From positions 1 through 64,000 of the forward strand of contig JADCGR010000003.1 of NCBI GenBank assembly GCA_020248905.1: a stretch of DNA of 64,000 nt, given 5' to 3'. Position 1 is the stretch's first letter. Each line of letters starts with the position of its first letter. The notes under the pieces are model-generated. The model was not told where the DNA came from, did not search any database, and saw nothing but the letters and a program-made list of their open reading frames with translations. This document shows, piece after piece, positions 62,936-64,000 of the stretch. This stretch comes from Curvibacter sp. Its GTDB lineage: Bacteria; Pseudomonadota; Gammaproteobacteria; Burkholderiales; Burkholderiaceae_C. The position numbers and the translations under genes are program-made.

Positions 62936-63301
62936 TCAGACCGAGAAGGAAGAACCGCAACCGCAGGTGGTGGTGGCGTTGGGATTCTTGATCACGAACT
63001 GGGCACCTTGCAGGTCTTCCTTGTAATCGATCTCGGCGCCGAGCAAGTACTGGTAGCTCATGGCGTCGATCAGCAGGGACACCCCATTCTTGGTCATGGT
63101 GGTGTCGTCCTCGTTGGCGACCTCGTCGAAGGTGAAGCCGTACTGGAAACCCGAGCAGCCACCGCCCTGCACGAAGACGCGCAGCTTGAGGTCGGGGTTA
63201 CCCTCCTCGGCGATCAGGTCGGCCACCTTGGCAGCGGCACTGTCAGTGAAGAGGATGGGCGAGGGCATCTCGGTCTGGACGGATTCGGCAACAGCGCTCA
63301 T
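62936..63301 (-). CDS. erpA: Iron-sulfur cluster insertion protein ErpA
   Basis: This 121-residue A-type carrier has all three cluster-binding cysteines: [11 protein letters not shown] (about residue 49) and CGCGSSF near the C-terminus. The sequence [20 protein letters not shown] at the start is typical of ErpA. It delivers [4Fe-4S] clusters to apoproteins such as IspG/H. It converges on anmK and is followed upstream by the bactofilin gene on the same strand. Confidence 0.95.
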   Translation of the reverse strand: MSAVAESVQTEMPSPILFTDSAAAKVADLIAEEGNPDLKLRVFVQGGGCSGFQYGFTFDEVANEDDTTMTKNGVSLLIDAMSYQYLLGAEIDYKEDLQGAQFVIKNPNATTTCGCGSSFSV

Positions 63302-63367
63302 GGAGAACTCCGGGAAAAGAGGGAAACTGGCTCGAATAGTACACCAAGCCGCTCAGGAATTCACCCT

Positions 63368-63398
63368 CCTGCGGGGATGGCCAATGGCCAGCCGCAGG
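63368..63398. terminator. Two-tier hairpin downstream of the bactofilin gene
   Basis: CCTGCGG (63368-63374) pairs with CCGCAGG (63392-63398), and an inner TGGCC/GGCCA stem (63378-63382 with 63386-63390) closes on an AAT loop. It starts 14 bases beyond the bactofilin stop. There is no T-run, so terminator function is only probable. Confidence 0.45.
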
Positions 63399-63411
63399 CC
63401 GACAAACGGAA

Positions 63412-63810
63412 TCAGTTGTTATTGGCCGCCAGCTTGAGGGTGGGCTTGTCTTCCATCATGGCCGGCGTGGGGCGCAGCAGCCCCGCGATGATGGCGCCCT
63501 GGTGCATTTCCAGGGAGGTGTAGTAGACGTCGCCCTCGATGCGGGCCTTGGGTTGCAGTTCCAGCATGCGGCGCGCGTAGACCGGGCCCTTGATGATGCC
63601 GTTGACGATCACGTGGTCGGCGTGGACCTCGCCCGTGACGGAGGCGGTCTCGGAAATCACGAGGATGCTGTTCTTGTCTTCGCTAGAGCGTAAATCACCC
63701 ACCACCGAGCCGTCGACGCGCAGGCCGTCCGTGAAATAGACGTGGCCCTCGATGCGGTTGCCGTCGGCAATCAGACTGCGAATGGCTGGCTGGTTCTTCT
63801 TGGTAAACAT
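63412..63810 (-). CDS. Bactofilin-family cytoskeletal protein
   Basis: This 132-residue protein has a short N-terminal tail followed by the right-handed beta-helix of bactofilins: IEGHVYFTDGLRVDGSVVGD, VTGEVHADHVIVNGIIKGPV and ARIEGDVYYTSLEMHQGAII show the repeated I/V-x-G-x-V pattern. A flexible tail ends LAANNN. Bactofilins polymerise without nucleotide and shape cells or localise wall enzymes; M23 peptidases are frequent partners, and one is encoded about 2 kb away. A gene of unknown function ends 23 bases upstream. Confidence 0.92.
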   Translation of the reverse strand: MFTKKNQPAIRSLIADGNRIEGHVYFTDGLRVDGSVVGDLRSSEDKNSILVISETASVTGEVHADHVIVNGIIKGPVYARRMLELQPKARIEGDVYYTSLEMHQGAIIAGLLRPTPAMMEDKPTLKLAANNN

Positions 63811-63833
63811 GTGGGTACCCCATCAGGCGTGGC

Positions 63834-64000
63834 CTACAACTTGATCGACTGGACGGCCTTGACCACATTGCCGTCCATCACCTTGACACTGACGCCCTTG
63901 AGCAGGGTCTGGGGCGGCAGATCGAACAACCCTTCCGCGCGCGCGTACTGTCGTAGCTTAATCGCTTGCGGCCCCTCCGGCAAGGTCGAGGTCCAGGGCC
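63834..64000 (-). CDS. C-terminal fragment of an uncharacterised protein (DUF6776-like)
   Basis: The minus strand from the window edge to the TAG at 63836-63834 reads PWTSTLPEGPQAIKLRQYAR followed by AEGLFDLPPQTLLKGVSVKV and MDGNVVKAVQSIKL. About 54 residues are visible. The pattern LKGVSVKVMDGNVVKA is like the C-terminus of the DUF6776 proteins encoded beside bactofilin genes in Comamonadaceae. The rest lies outside the window, so the assignment is tentative. Confidence 0.6.
   Translation of the reverse strand, partial: PWTSTLPEGPQAIKLRQYARAEGLFDLPPQTLLKGVSVKVMDGNVVKAVQSIKL

Overview
The window reads as GC-rich chromosomal DNA of a betaproteobacterium of the order Burkholderiales, most likely Comamonadaceae. 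This rests on three Bug-type tricarboxylate receptors (plus a decayed fourth), a tctCBA transporter, the yqgE-ruvX-pyrR-pyrB-pyrC'-plsC block, dusB-fis-purH, rubredoxin/thiD-hemL, and a complete pilGHIJ-chpA cluster. It is an inference from gene content and order; no 16S or other marker RNA is present and I found no tRNA.

Layout. 1-140: the end of an IS5-type element running off the left edge, directly against a terminator-like hairpin. 195-3900: a CopD-like membrane protein, a Bug receptor and a frameshifted GGDEF/EAL protein. 3920-8288: ruvB and ruvA separated by an opposing alpha-carbonic anhydrase gene, then phoH-ybeY. 8304-14757: one long minus-strand run with a metallo-hydrolase/thioredoxin pair, dtd, a LysR regulator and a catabolic set (type III CoA-transferase, HMG-CoA-lyase-like enzyme, VOC protein, Bug receptor). 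14793-18424: a sulfide-oxidation locus with an FNR-like box, a decayed YeeE/YedE transporter, flavocytochrome c sulfide dehydrogenase (fccA, fccB), a DsrE-family lipoprotein and an ArsR regulator with two well-placed cysteines. 18482-21326: divergent permease and ATPase genes of an iron(III)-type ABC importer without a binding protein. 21304-26141: plsC, pyrC', pyrB, pyrR, ruvX, yqgE. 26162-27640: photolyase. 27671-37382: the Pil-Chp twitching chemosensory system. 37444-43731: rubredoxin, thiD, hemL, purH, fis, dusB, and a YqaA-type membrane protein. 43721-46733: tctA, tctB, tctC.

About 46,955-51,780 is an accessory segment. It begins where tctD is cut off after about 40 codons and carries a DUF1566 secreted protein, wreckage of a DUF3987 gene joined to an HsdR-like N-terminus, an intact-looking Fic protein and an integrase with a large internal deletion. 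It looks like an old, immobilised integrative element. After ychF, 53,109-53,760 holds another decayed stretch with a Bug pseudogene. The rest (53,763-64,000) is conserved housekeeping: MOSC protein, UbiH-type hydroxylase, DsbC-like protein, M61 peptidase, an uncharacterised protein, tyrS, M23 peptidase, anmK, erpA, bactofilin, and the C-terminus of a further protein at the right edge.

The most coherent functional units are the sulfide-oxidation locus, the CoA-transferase/lyase/Bug set (a plausible route for uptake and cleavage of a branched or hydroxylated acid whose substrate is unknown) and the Pil-Chp system. I did not find a convincing wholly new system. The best leads are the DsrE lipoprotein coupled to FccAB, the CoA-transferase/lyase/VOC/Bug operon, and several structured intergenic elements, notably the heptamer inverted repeat between purH and fis.
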